A DNA stretch of 64,000 bases from Chloroflexota bacterium (GTDB taxonomy: Bacteria; Chloroflexota; Dehalococcoidia; Lucifugimonadales; Lucifugimonadaceae): positions 62,001-126,000 of the forward strand of contig JABIFF010000022.1 in NCBI GenBank assembly GCA_018650845.1. Direction: 5' to 3'. The notes under the pieces are model-generated. The model ran no database searches. It was not told the origin of the DNA and saw only the letters and a program-made list of their open reading frames with translations. Of this stretch, positions 46,866-55,732 are shown piece by piece (the first letter of the stretch is position 1; each line of letters opens with the position of its first letter). Made by a program: the position numbers and the translations under genes.

Positions 46866-47870
46866 CTAGTCGCCAGAAGCAGCCGCAGTTGCCTGAGGTG
46901 ACCCAGCTTCCGCATCCTGCCAACCAGCTTTTACTTCCATCACGTGCTGGTAAGCAGAAAGTGCAGCAATTGCACCCTGAGCCGCCGCAGTGATGGTTTG
47001 CTTCAATTCGGTGCCATCTGTCAGATCGCCCGCTGCGTAAATGCCTTCAACCGACGTATTCAGGGCCTTGTCGACATGAACTTCACCAGTATCAGGGTTG
47101 ATCTCAAGACCAAGCTGATTCGGAATCTCTAGACGTGGATCTGCACCGGCTTCTACGAACAAGCCATCGATAGTCAGTTCATCCTGACCTTCCCACGGCT
47201 TGTTGACGCGAATTCCAGTTAGGCCAGCTTCATCTGAACCAAGCAGTTCTGAAACTTCGGTGTTGTAAAGCACCTTCACATTGTCGGTTTGATCAAGCAC
47301 CTTGAGAAGAATCGGTTCTGGGCGTGTGAGCTCACCCTTTCGGTAGATCAGGTAAACAGTCTCAGCGTACTTCGCCAGAAGCACAGCACCTTCAACTGCG
47401 GCGTTACCACCACCAACAACGGCTGCTGCCTTCTTGTTGCGGTAAAGAGGAGCATCGCAGGTTGAGCAGTACGAAACGCCGTTACCCGTCCACTCTTCTT
47501 CTTTCGGTAAGTAGAGCTTCCTGCGCTCACGACCTACTGCCAGAATTATTGAAATAGCATCGATCTCAGTGCCATCTTCGAGCACAGCTCGGTAGACATC
47601 ACCGTTTTTGGTAACGGTCTTGAGATTCGAGTAAGCGGTAGGAGTTTCGAGCTTATCTACCTGCTCCTTGAACTTCATCATCAGATCAAAGCCGTCGATG
47701 TCAGGTTGGCCAGGATAGTTTTCTATCGTCCCGCCAATAGCCGTCTCGCCACCAAACTGCTCTCCAGCTATAAGTGTTTCTACTTGATAGCGCGATGAAT
47801 ACAGCCCAGCAGCAAATGCTGCGGCGCCTTGCCCAACGATCAATACGTCAACTTGTTTGATGTCGCTCAT
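46866..47870 (-). CDS. trxB: thioredoxin-disulfide reductase
   Basis: 334 residues. Reduces thioredoxin with NADPH. FAD motif VLIVGQGAAAFAAGLYSSR, redox-active SYCSTCDAPLYR (CxxCD), NADPH motif AAVVGGGNAAVEGAVLLA, and the C-terminal FAD motif GIYAAGDLTDGTELKQTITAA. Length is slightly over the 310-320 norm, with an Ala/Glu-rich tail. A promoter with a direct-repeat operator is seen about 150 bases upstream. Substrate could be thioredoxin or a related protein. Confidence 0.93.
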   Translation of the reverse strand: MSDIKQVDVLIVGQGAAAFAAGLYSSRYQVETLIAGEQFGGETAIGGTIENYPGQPDIDGFDLMMKFKEQVDKLETPTAYSNLKTVTKNGDVYRAVLEDGTEIDAISIILAVGRERRKLYLPKEEEWTGNGVSYCSTCDAPLYRNKKAAAVVGGGNAAVEGAVLLAKYAETVYLIYRKGELTRPEPILLKVLDQTDNVKVLYNTEVSELLGSDEAGLTGIRVNKPWEGQDELTIDGLFVEAGADPRLEIPNQLGLEINPDTGEVHVDKALNTSVEGIYAAGDLTDGTELKQTITAAAQGAIAALSAYQHVMEVKAGWQDAEAGSPQATAAASGD

Positions 47871-48019
47871 GTTTCCTCACACCGCTAGTACGGATTTCGT
47901 TCCGACGCGGATTGCTACTCGCAAGCTTAGAAGCACCCGGCTTTTGTGTCGATAGGTGCGACGCCCATTAAGCCTCAGCAATCATGCAATCGCAAAAGAA
48001 AGCGTCCAGATTAATAGTG

Positions 48020-48049
48020 GTTATATTCTTAGATGCACGTGAGATGCAA
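48020..48049 (-). promoter_or_regulatory. trxB promoter with direct repeats
   Basis: On the minus strand TTGCAT (48044-48049) and TATAAC (48020-48025) are separated by 18 bases. AGATGCA occurs twice on the plus strand at 48031-48037 and 48042-48048, 11 bases apart, overlapping the spacer and -35. That spacing is one helical turn, so a repressor site is plausible. Confidence 0.5.
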
Positions 48050-48081
48050 AAAGTTCAATCTGTCGCCCGACTTGATCGCCT

Positions 48082-50418
48082 CTATAGAGACGGATCGACA
48101 TCTTTTCCTTCGAGAATCGCAGCGATCAAACTCGAATCAATATCGTCGGCATCATCTGGAAGTTCACCTTCGTCGATTTCGGTTTCGTCAGCACTTTCTG
48201 AACTGAACTGAACCATGTTGACCTCGGGCATGTCCGTATCTTCTTCGAGATCTTCGGCGGTGATGATTCCGGAATCATCGGCTTTCGATTTAGCTTCGAT
48301 AATTGCCGAAACGAAATCTTCGTCTTGTTCGGGCTCTGGTACCGCTGGCGATTCCGCAGTAGCCGGTTCTGGCTCATTAGCCGCGAACATAGCTGATATT
48401 GCGTCTTGATCCATTTCGCCAGATGCTTCAGCTGCCGGTTCAGCCGCTGGAGCGGGATCGGCGTTAGCTGCGAACATCGCTGAGATTGCATCCTGGTCCA
48501 TTTCGCCAGATGCTTCAGCTGCAGGTTCTGCCGCTGGTGCAGGATCGTCGTTGGCTGCAAACAACGCAGATATAGCGTCTTGATCAAGATCCCCAGACAC
48601 TTCAGCGACCGGTTCTGCCGCTGGTGCGGGATCGGCGTTAGCTGCGAACATCGCTGATATAGCGTCCTGATCCATCTCGCCAGATGTTTCAGCTGCAGGT
48701 TCTGCTGCTGGAGCAGGATCGGCGTTAGCCGCAAACATCGCTGATATAGCGTCCTGATCCATCTCGCCAGACGCCTCTGCTGCAGGTTCTGCTGCTGGTG
48801 CAGGATCGGCGTTAGCTGCGAACATCGCTGAAATAGCGTCCTGATCCATTTCGCCAGATGCTTCAGCTGCAGGTTCTGCCGCTGGTGCAGGGTCGTCGTT
48901 GGCCGCGAACAAAGCCGATATAGCGTCCTGATCAAGATCACCGCCATCAAGATCAACAGGCTCCGCAGCTGGAACCTCAGGATCGGCGTCATTGGCTGCG
49001 AACAACGCAGAAATAGCGTCCTGCCCCATATCGCCATCTGGCTCTGAAGTCTCGGCAGGAGCGGAAGTCGGAGTAGTTGTGACACCCGATATATCGGCAA
49101 GCGCCGCTGCTACCAGATCGAATCCAGCGCCTGAATACATATCTTCATCAGCCGCAGGCTCCTCTTCGGCTGCTGAGGTTTCAGCACCCAAAGTAGGAAT
49201 TTGTCCGGCTGCTGGCGATACGTACGGCTTCAATTCCCTCAATCGAACCGGAGAATCAGAATCTAGTTCTTCACCACGTGCGATACGAGCGAGTTGTTCA
49301 CCCTCTTTAAGAGCAACCGTCTTCGTCGAGTAGCGATTTTCGATTAGCTGCTGTCCTGCAGAACCGATTCGTAACGACCACGTGCTCCAGCGCCTAAGCA
49401 ACTGCAATGCATATGCAACTGCTTCGTGATTGTCGGGCTCGATTCCCATGTAATTGAGGTGATTCTTGAAACCGTGTGATTCTTCCAACTCACCAAGTGA
49501 AATAAGAGGAATACCAGCCGAAGCCGCGTACATGGCGAGACCGTGCGGGAATCCACGAGAAGGAGTTGTGACACAAGCCCACGTTCGTTCGATCAAATCC
49601 ACCAACGGCTCAACCTGATCGATCGCTACAACAGTTACCGGCAGTTCTCGTTCGGCAATATCGGCCCGAAGTTGTACAGATTCACTCTCTGATGCGACAA
49701 CCACGAACTCAACGTTCTCGATCATGCTCTTGGTCGCCAGAGCCGATTCTTCGATAAGCGATATCGAATCCTCACCTGAAACAGAACCTGCCCAAAGCAC
49801 AACAGGGTGCCGATTAGGATCGGTAGTTCCTACCGGCGTATAGATGTCGGTAGCAAGACCAGCTTTACCGAGTAGTAAATCGTTCTTGTAGCCAGTATCC
49901 GAAAGATACTCAACTTCCCAATCCAAAGTCGCCGAAAGCATGTTCGCTCTCAGTAGTCCTATCTGGTTGACCACCTTGGTTGGTGCCGCTCTCCAGCCAG
50001 TTTTGTCTCGCCAGAAATTGCCAACTAAGTCATCAGACGATGACACCTGTAGAGATTTAGACAGTCTTGAGAGCGCTTTACCGACTACGCCCGCTCGTGG
50101 ACCGAACGTTCTAACCAGTTCAATGCCTTCGAACTCGCGTCGATTCGATAGAACCGACCACCACAGACCGTTTGTGGGCGAAAGCCAGCGGGGACCACTG
50201 TGCCAGGAAACTCGATGACCTTTAACGGGCTTAACTACTGATTCACCGCTTGGCGAGAAGACATGAACCTTCTGAAATGACGAAGCGTAGCCATCGATCA
50301 AATCTTGGAAAGTCGCGTAATTCCCGCTCTCGGCGATCTCGGAGATCGGCGCGGAAGTTACAACCGCAATGCCTGTCGGCTGCGGTCGGAAGTCTATTTG
50401 TAGTGCTTCCTCGGTCAT
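48082..50418 (-). CDS. glycosyltransferase-like protein with tandem-repeat acidic tail
   Basis: 778 residues. The first about 390 look like a GT4/GT-B fold: ATDIYTPVGTTDPNRHPVVLWAG mid-way, and HGLAMYAASAGIPLISLGE plus NYMGIEPDNHEAVAYAL near the end. The next 310 residues are Ala/Glu/Pro/Asp-rich, with eight copies of QDAISA[LM]FAAN. Four to five of these lie in near-identical 29-residue units. The C-terminal 70 residues are acidic. No signal peptide. Acceptor sugar unknown; the tail looks like an unstructured array of short binding motifs. Confidence 0.7.
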   Translation of the reverse strand: MTEEALQIDFRPQPTGIAVVTSAPISEIAESGNYATFQDLIDGYASSFQKVHVFSPSGESVVKPVKGHRVSWHSGPRWLSPTNGLWWSVLSNRREFEGIELVRTFGPRAGVVGKALSRLSKSLQVSSSDDLVGNFWRDKTGWRAAPTKVVNQIGLLRANMLSATLDWEVEYLSDTGYKNDLLLGKAGLATDIYTPVGTTDPNRHPVVLWAGSVSGEDSISLIEESALATKSMIENVEFVVVASESESVQLRADIAERELPVTVVAIDQVEPLVDLIERTWACVTTPSRGFPHGLAMYAASAGIPLISLGELEESHGFKNHLNYMGIEPDNHEAVAYALQLLRRWSTWSLRIGSAGQQLIENRYSTKTVALKEGEQLARIARGEELDSDSPVRLRELKPYVSPAAGQIPTLGAETSAAEEEPAADEDMYSGAGFDLVAAALADISGVTTTPTSAPAETSEPDGDMGQDAISALFAANDADPEVPAAEPVDLDGGDLDQDAISALFAANDDPAPAAEPAAEASGEMDQDAISAMFAANADPAPAAEPAAEASGEMDQDAISAMFAANADPAPAAEPAAETSGEMDQDAISAMFAANADPAPAAEPVAEVSGDLDQDAISALFAANDDPAPAAEPAAEASGEMDQDAISAMFAANADPAPAAEPAAEASGEMDQDAISAMFAANEPEPATAESPAVPEPEQDEDFVSAIIEAKSKADDSGIITAEDLEEDTDMPEVNMVQFSSESADETEIDEGELPDDADDIDSSLIAAILEGKDVDPSL
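48378..49032 (-). repeat. tandem 87-base repeat array inside the glycosyltransferase-like gene
   Basis: Eight degenerate copies of a unit encoding DQDAISAMFAANADPAPAAEP or its variants. Copies differ mostly at synonymous or Ala/Thr/Val positions. Outer copies are more diverged (MGQDAISALF; VDLDGGDLDQD). Likely to vary in copy number between strains. Confidence 0.85.
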
Positions 50419-50758
50419 GGAGCATTTGTGTCAACCGAGAAAATGCATTTCATTGCTGAAGAGCATTCCCAGTCAACAGGTCGATTCCCTAGAGAATTTT
50501 GGCCATTCCGTAAATTGCGCAATACAGAACGCCCATGCGTTAACGTTGATCTCTAGTTTCCCTCGACATTGACCTATCCGATGTAGTGGCTTCACACACC
50601 TCGTCGTGGTTGCATCGCACCAACCTCAATAACGCATGTCTGAAACTCGGAGTGTCAAAAAAACTCACTTCAAGGGCATGAAATATGGGTCAAACTTCCT
50701 ATAACTCGCATCGAATTCTCTATGCGTCGGTAACACGGAACGGGGTAACGTTTTAGAT
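50419..50758. other. divergent intergenic region, no recognised element
   Basis: 340 bases between the glycosyltransferase-like gene (minus) and the small protein gene (plus). It should hold both promoters. I see no repeat, RNA gene or clear -10/-35 pair with good spacing; TATAAC at 50700 is a possible -10. Confidence 0.35.
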
Positions 50759-50974
50759 ATGGCAGCAGACATCCTCAGATTTTCTCCTGAGAAGGACCCC
50801 AACGTGACCCACAACGGAATGCACATCGCAAGCGAACTACTCGAAGCCCTCGGCGAACTAGCCGTAGCGCAAGAACGAGGCGGTTCTCGCGAGCATTTAG
50901 CTACATTGGGTCGCAGTGTTGATGCTGCCGTTCGGCGAATGAACGAATTCTCCGACATCGACTCAGCAGCCTAG
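50759..50974 (+). CDS. small hypothetical protein, 71 aa
   Basis: 71 residues with an amphipathic helical pattern (MHIASELLEALGELAVAQE; RSVDAAVRRMNEF). No known motif. ATG start without a clear Shine-Dalgarno. Codon use is like its neighbours and the frame is free of overlap. It could be a regulator or a small folded helical bundle. Confidence 0.55.
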   Translation: MAADILRFSPEKDPNVTHNGMHIASELLEALGELAVAQERGGSREHLATLGRSVDAAVRRMNEFSDIDSAA

Positions 50975-50997
50975 TCTCGCTTAGGCGTAACTCCCTC

Positions 50998-51030
50998 AGG
51001 CGTAAAACGCCTTACTTCCTGCTGTATAAT
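50998..51030 (+). promoter_or_regulatory. hairpin and -10 box upstream of argJ
   Basis: AGGCG-TAAAA-CGCCT (50998-51012) may end the upstream small-gene transcript, and TATAAT (51025-51030) is a likely -10. The argJ leader would be about 190 bases. A second hairpin (GTTCTTG/CAAGAAC, enclosing GGC/GCC) lies just before the ATG. Confidence 0.4.
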
Positions 51031-51220
51031 CCCAGTTCGATTTGAACTGCCGCACTTTTTCTATTTCCGCGTTTGATCATTTGCCATTGATCACCAATCG
51101 GAACATCGAACCTTTGTAGCGTTAACTTCTTGGGACCTCTAATACAACTCTCTTGATCGTTCGTTCTTGAATTCTGGCTTTTCGCCAAATATCCAAGAAC
51201 AAGCCATTGCCAAATTTGCC

Positions 51221-52441
51221 ATGACACTCCCCATCGCATCAGTGCCCAACGGCACCGTCACCTCAGCCAAAGGCTTCTCAGCCGGAGGCGTTTTCGCTGG
51301 AATCAAAACCCCGGGTCCGGGTAAATTAGACCTCGGGATCATTTATTCTGAACAGCCCTGCGCAGTAGCAGGCACGTTCTCGCAAAACACCATCATTTCT
51401 TCGACGGTTGTTCTCGATAAAGAACGAGTCGGCACCGACAAGAGCATTCACGCCGTAGTCGTAAATAGCGGCTGTGCGAACACTGCCGTTGGCGATCAGG
51501 GAATGACCGACGCCAAAGAGATGACCAAGCTCGCAGCCGAGCATCTTGGCGTTTCGGAAGAGCAGACTCTCGTTAGTTCAACCGGAGTTATCGGCGTTGA
51601 AATTCCGATGGCCCTCATGCGTGAGTTCATCCCGCAGATCAAACTTACCGCCGACGGCGGCGGAGATTTCGCCAACGCCATTCTCACCACCGACAAGCGC
51701 ACCAAAGAAATCGCAGTTTCGTTCGATGTCGATGGCGTGACGCACACCGTCGGTGGCGTATCGAAGGGTTCGGGAATGATTCACCCAAACATGGCGACCA
51801 TGCTTGCCTATGTAACTACCGATGCAAAGGTTGATTCAGCGTTCCTGCAATCAACTCTCTCGGCAGCAGTAAAAATTTCATTCAACCAGATCGACGTTGA
51901 TGGCGACCAAAGCACGAACGACACCGTGCTGCTCATGGCAAATGGCGAAGCCGGTGGCAGCGAAATCTCAGGTGGAGACGACGCTTCCACAGCGTTCGCC
52001 GAGGCAGTTCGCCAAGTTTGTGAATATCTCGCAATCGAAATCGCTCGTGACGGAGAAGGCGCAACCAAGCTCATCGAAGTAACTGTCGATGGAGCAGCAT
52101 CTGACGATGACGCACTTCTCGCTTCACGCTCGTGCGCAGCTTCCATGCTCGTGAAGACAGCCGTTTACGGTCGTGATCCCAACTGGGGTCGCATCTTCAT
52201 GGCAGTCGGTAAAGCTGAAATCACTCTCGATGAATCGAAGATCGACTGCTACGTAAACGATATTCAGATCGTTGCCGATGGCAAAGGCATCTCCTACAAC
52301 ATCCAGAGCGTCGTAAGTGCGCTTGGCGGTGATGAGGTGCGACTTCGGGTGGCTCTCAATATTGGCGATGGCTACGGCCGGGCGTGGGGTTGCGATCTCA
52401 CCGAAGAGTACGTGGTATTCAACTCGGCCTACACGACGTAG
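51221..52441 (+). CDS. argJ: bifunctional glutamate N-acetyltransferase / amino-acid acetyltransferase
   Basis: 406 residues from ATG 51221 (a TTG at 51167 is in frame but precedes no family sequence). Makes N-acetylglutamate and recycles acetyl from N-acetylornithine. The self-cleavage Thr is in KGSGMIHPNMATMLAYVTTD. ASVPNGTVTSAKGF matches the N-terminus of ArgJ and ISFNQIDVDGDQSTNDT the C-terminal chain. It leads the arg cluster argJ-argB-plsY-argD. Confidence 0.95.
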   Translation: MTLPIASVPNGTVTSAKGFSAGGVFAGIKTPGPGKLDLGIIYSEQPCAVAGTFSQNTIISSTVVLDKERVGTDKSIHAVVVNSGCANTAVGDQGMTDAKEMTKLAAEHLGVSEEQTLVSSTGVIGVEIPMALMREFIPQIKLTADGGGDFANAILTTDKRTKEIAVSFDVDGVTHTVGGVSKGSGMIHPNMATMLAYVTTDAKVDSAFLQSTLSAAVKISFNQIDVDGDQSTNDTVLLMANGEAGGSEISGGDDASTAFAEAVRQVCEYLAIEIARDGEGATKLIEVTVDGAASDDDALLASRSCAASMLVKTAVYGRDPNWGRIFMAVGKAEITLDESKIDCYVNDIQIVADGKGISYNIQSVVSALGGDEVRLRVALNIGDGYGRAWGCDLTEEYVVFNSAYTT

Positions 52442-52552
52442 TCGGCTTCAGAGGAACATCGCTGTGAGAGGCTTACGCCAACTCAGCGGAGTAGAGCTTC
52501 AGCTCATAAGCTCCGATAATTCGCATTTTTCAGACCAAGAAGTGGTAGCAGC

Positions 52553-53359
52553 ATGACCACTTCAGATAAACGCGATCTAAACGGCAAGACAATCGTCATC
52601 AAGATCGGTGGCAGCACTCTTGGCGAAGGCGATAGCACCGTTCCCGATATCGTCGATCTGTGGAAGCAGGGCGCTCGCCCCGTGGTCGTTCACGGTGGCG
52701 GTAAAGTCATCAGCGATTGGGTTGGTAAGCAGGGAATTCACCCCGAGTTCATTCGTGGACTCAGACGCACCGATTCAGCGACTCTCGAAGTAGCAGTGGC
52801 AGTGCTCGCAGGTCTTGTTAACTCACAACTCGTAGCCGAATTTCAGGCAAACGGTGCAAACGCGGTTGGAATTTCAGGAGTTTCTGGCGGATTACTTCAA
52901 GCTGAAGTGCTCGATCCCGATCTCGGCTACGTCGGCAAAATCGTCAAAGCCAATGCTGAACCCGTGAACACAGTCCTCAATTCAGGCGCAATTCCCGTAA
53001 TCGCTCCAACCGCCCTTCACCTGTACCCATCGGAAACCGGTGAAGACCGTATATTGAACGTGAATGCCGATACTTCAGCCGGCCACATTGCAAAAGCAGT
53101 TCGTGCCGACCAGCTGGTGTTCCAAACCGACGTCGAAGGCGTTCTCGACGCCCGTCGCAGGCTTATTCCCAGAATGACTCGTGGACAGGCAATGGACTTG
53201 ATCGCTGGTGGAATCGCTGCAGGTGGCATGATTCCCAAGATCGAAGCCTGCGCTGATGCCGTTTCTGTTGTCGGATCGGGCCACATCATCGACGGTCGGT
53301 TGGCGGGGGCATTGTTAGCCTGTGCGCGTGGTGAAGACATCGGTACTCGAATTATCTAA
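52553..53359 (+). CDS. argB: acetylglutamate kinase
   Basis: 268 residues. Phosphorylates N-acetylglutamate. Amino acid kinase motifs: IVIKIGGSTLGEGDS, VVVHGGGKVISDWV, RVNADTSAGHIAKA-type region (LNVNADTSAGHIAKAVRA) and GGMIPKIEACADAV. It lacks the N-terminal extension found in arginine-sensitive AGKs, so feedback inhibition may be weak. Spacing to argJ is 111 bases and to plsY 52. Confidence 0.95.
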   Translation: MTTSDKRDLNGKTIVIKIGGSTLGEGDSTVPDIVDLWKQGARPVVVHGGGKVISDWVGKQGIHPEFIRGLRRTDSATLEVAVAVLAGLVNSQLVAEFQANGANAVGISGVSGGLLQAEVLDPDLGYVGKIVKANAEPVNTVLNSGAIPVIAPTALHLYPSETGEDRILNVNADTSAGHIAKAVRADQLVFQTDVEGVLDARRRLIPRMTRGQAMDLIAGGIAAGGMIPKIEACADAVSVVGSGHIIDGRLAGALLACARGEDIGTRII

Positions 53360-53411
53360 GTACCTTTCACTTCACACCAGCTACTAGCGCGCCCCAAACG
53401 AGGAACTCAAC

Positions 53412-54011
53412 ATGGATACAGCCGGTCACGTCATTTCGATGCTGATTTTCGGCTATGTATTGGGTTCTATTCCGTTCGCCAAGCTCTTCACTATGCGAGC
53501 AGGTGTCGATCTATTTGAAACTGGTACTGGCAATCCCGGTGCGGCTAACGTATTTCGTAAAGTCGATAAACGCATCGGCGCCGCCGTATTTCTGGCCGAC
53601 GGACTCAAAGGCGCAGTTCCGGTGCTGCTTGCATGGGCTCTAGGCGCTCCCCAAGATCTCTGGTTTATCGGAGGATGGGCAGCTGTTCTTGGCCACTGGT
53701 ACCCAGTATTTAACAAGTTCCGTGGCGGAGCGGGTCTCGCCAGTGGAGCCGGTGTAGTCGTAGCCCTCATGCCACTCGCAGGCTTGATCGGCGTGATACT
53801 CGGCATGTTGGTTATCGCCAAACTAAAAAGCAGCGGTCACGGCGCACTAACCGGCCTGATAGTCATTGTCGCGGCAGCAGCATTAATCGACGCTGATTGG
53901 CCGCTCGGAGCCGAATGGCCCGCAATTGCAAGCGCAATCGCTCTCGCACTAATCCTCTTCGGACGAGCAGCAGCCCGCGGCTGGAAACCCGGCCGCAAAG
54001 ACTCGGATTAG
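53412..54011 (+). CDS. plsY: glycerol-3-phosphate acyltransferase PlsY
   Basis: 199 residues, integral membrane, about 5 spans. Transfers acyl from acyl-phosphate to glycerol-3-phosphate. Motifs: GSIPFAKLF, ETGTGNPGAANVFR, and GHWYPVFNKFRGGAGLASGAG with the active-site region. GAGGA precedes the ATG. It sits inside the arginine genes with no obvious pathway link, and provides the substrate for PlsC elsewhere in the window. Confidence 0.93.
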   Translation: MDTAGHVISMLIFGYVLGSIPFAKLFTMRAGVDLFETGTGNPGAANVFRKVDKRIGAAVFLADGLKGAVPVLLAWALGAPQDLWFIGGWAAVLGHWYPVFNKFRGGAGLASGAGVVVALMPLAGLIGVILGMLVIAKLKSSGHGALTGLIVIVAAAALIDADWPLGAEWPAIASAIALALILFGRAAARGWKPGRKDSD

Positions 54012-54338
54012 GCTCGGCCACGCCATCGGCACTTCGAGATAGTTACTGCTCCGTTCAATAATCATCTCAGCAGCGAGTCGACTCACTGTCATTCTGAACT
54101 TGATTCAGAATCACGATCGCCTCTGCTACTGAGGCAGCCAACCCTCCGTATTGCCAATAAGCCCCAACCCCAATCCTAGCTCCTCACCCCAATCTCATCG
54201 CCTCTGCGATATAGTTCTCGTTCTGCAAATCACGGATTGTGATTCGCATGTGCCGCCGAACACGCGGTGATTTTCGTAGTAGGGATCGTTCTCAATTGTC
54301 ATTGAGGCGTAACTCCCAAAAGAAAAAAGAGAAGAACA
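54012..54338. other. plsY-argD intergenic region
   Basis: 327 bases. It holds the single-hairpin repeat at 54086-54114 and otherwise nothing I can name. The argD Shine-Dalgarno (GAGAAG) lies just before its ATG. Confidence 0.5.
54086..54114 (+). repeat. single-hairpin repeat, identical to the right flank of the GIY-YIG gene
   Basis: 29 bases beginning CTGTCATTCTGAACTTGATT with hairpin ATTCTGAA/TTCAGAAT. It is identical in all 29 bases to the reverse complement of 58898-58926 and near-identical to 58543-58571. No gene is attached here, so this looks like a solo copy. Confidence 0.9.
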
Positions 54339-55541
54339 ATGACAAGCTCGGAAGACTATAAAGCCCTCGAATCCAAGTACTACATGCAAGTGGTTAATCG
54401 AATGCCACCTGTTCTCGTGCGAGGCGAAGGCACCCGGGTGTTCGACAACGACGATAAGAGCTATCTCGATTTCACCGCAGGTTGGGCAGTCCTAAACGTT
54501 GGACACAACCACCCAGCCGTGACTGAAGCTATTCGTGATCAGGCAGGAAAAATCCTGCAGATGTCGAACCTGTTCTACACAACTCCGCAGCTTCCGCTTG
54601 CAAAGATCCTCATCGACAACTCCGACGTCGATCGCGTGTTCTTCTGCAACTCTGGTGCAGAAGCAAACGAAGGCGCCTGCAAGGTAGCTCGCAAGTGGGG
54701 CAAGACCAAGCTCGACGGCGCATACGAGATCATCACAACGTTCGATTCGTTCCACGGCCGAACTCAGGCAATGATGGCCGCAACCGGTCAGCCTGCGTAT
54801 CAGGAAAAGTGGACCCCACTTATGCCGGGATTCGTAAATGTTGATTACAACAACGTTCAAGCAATCAAAGATGCCTACGTTGAAGGTCGAACATGTGCGG
54901 TAATGCTCGAGCCTGTTCAGGGTGAAGGCGGAGTGAACATTCCTTCCGAGAACTACTTGAAGGACGTTATGGATTTCTGCCACGAGAAGAACATTTTGTT
55001 CATGCTCGACGAAGTTCAGACCGGAATGGGTCGAATCGGAACTCTCTTCGGATACCAGCAGTTCCCGGGTGTTGAACCTGATGTAATGACACTGGCAAAA
55101 GCTCTCGGTTCAGGCGCTCCTCTTGGTGCATTCCTCACGAAGGAATTCTGCTCCGTTCTTGAGCCTGGTGACCACGGATCGACGTTCGGCGGAAACGCTT
55201 TGACTACTGCGGCCGGTGCTGCAGCTGCCAAAGTGATTGTCGATGAAGACATTCCTGAACTCGCCAACGAAACCGGAGCCTACTTCCAGGGCAAGCTAAA
55301 CGGTCTTTCTGAGAAGTACGAATTCATCACTGAAGTTCGTGGAATGGGTCTTCTAATCGCACTCCAGATGAACATCGATATTGCTGGAGCAGCCGTTACG
55401 GCCGCACTGCCTGAGGGACTACTCATCAACGCAGTTCGACCCAACATGATTCGCTTCATGCCACCTCTGAACGTAACCCGAGACGAAATCGACGAAGCAG
55501 TAGCAATCCTCGACAAGGTTTTAGAAGAAACTAGTAAGTAG
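54339..55541 (+). CDS. argD: acetylornithine aminotransferase family protein
   Basis: 400 residues, class III PLP aminotransferase. Converts N-acetylglutamate semialdehyde to N-acetylornithine. Motifs: FFCNSGAEANEGACKVARKW, SFHGRTQAMMAATGQPAYQ, LMLDEVQTGMGRIGTLFGYQ, and PLP Lys in LAKALGSGAPLGAF, with STFGGNALTTAAGAA. Assignment as argD rests on cluster context (argJ, argB). Alternatives are other omega-aminotransferases. A strong terminator follows. Confidence 0.9.
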   Translation: MTSSEDYKALESKYYMQVVNRMPPVLVRGEGTRVFDNDDKSYLDFTAGWAVLNVGHNHPAVTEAIRDQAGKILQMSNLFYTTPQLPLAKILIDNSDVDRVFFCNSGAEANEGACKVARKWGKTKLDGAYEIITTFDSFHGRTQAMMAATGQPAYQEKWTPLMPGFVNVDYNNVQAIKDAYVEGRTCAVMLEPVQGEGGVNIPSENYLKDVMDFCHEKNILFMLDEVQTGMGRIGTLFGYQQFPGVEPDVMTLAKALGSGAPLGAFLTKEFCSVLEPGDHGSTFGGNALTTAAGAAAAKVIVDEDIPELANETGAYFQGKLNGLSEKYEFITEVRGMGLLIALQMNIDIAGAAVTAALPEGLLINAVRPNMIRFMPPLNVTRDEIDEAVAILDKVLEETSK

Positions 55542-55575
55542 AACCGCTGCATACAACCAAATAGCTCAATTGATC

Positions 55576-55612
55576 AGCCCCTATGGAATATTCCATAGGG
55601 GCTGTTTTTTTA
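55576..55612 (+). terminator. rho-independent terminator after argD
   Basis: Perfect 28-base palindrome (14-base arms) from AGCCCC to GGGGCT, with AATATT at the tip, followed by eight T in nine bases. Confidence 0.92.
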
Positions 55613-55732
55613 CTACGACAAAATTCACTCACAAGAGCCTCGCGATTGGATCAGCTCAACCGGTCTATACTGCGGGCAACCAAATGGGCTGAAAATAATC
55701 TGTTATCAGAGAAAATCAGAAGGAATTCCATA

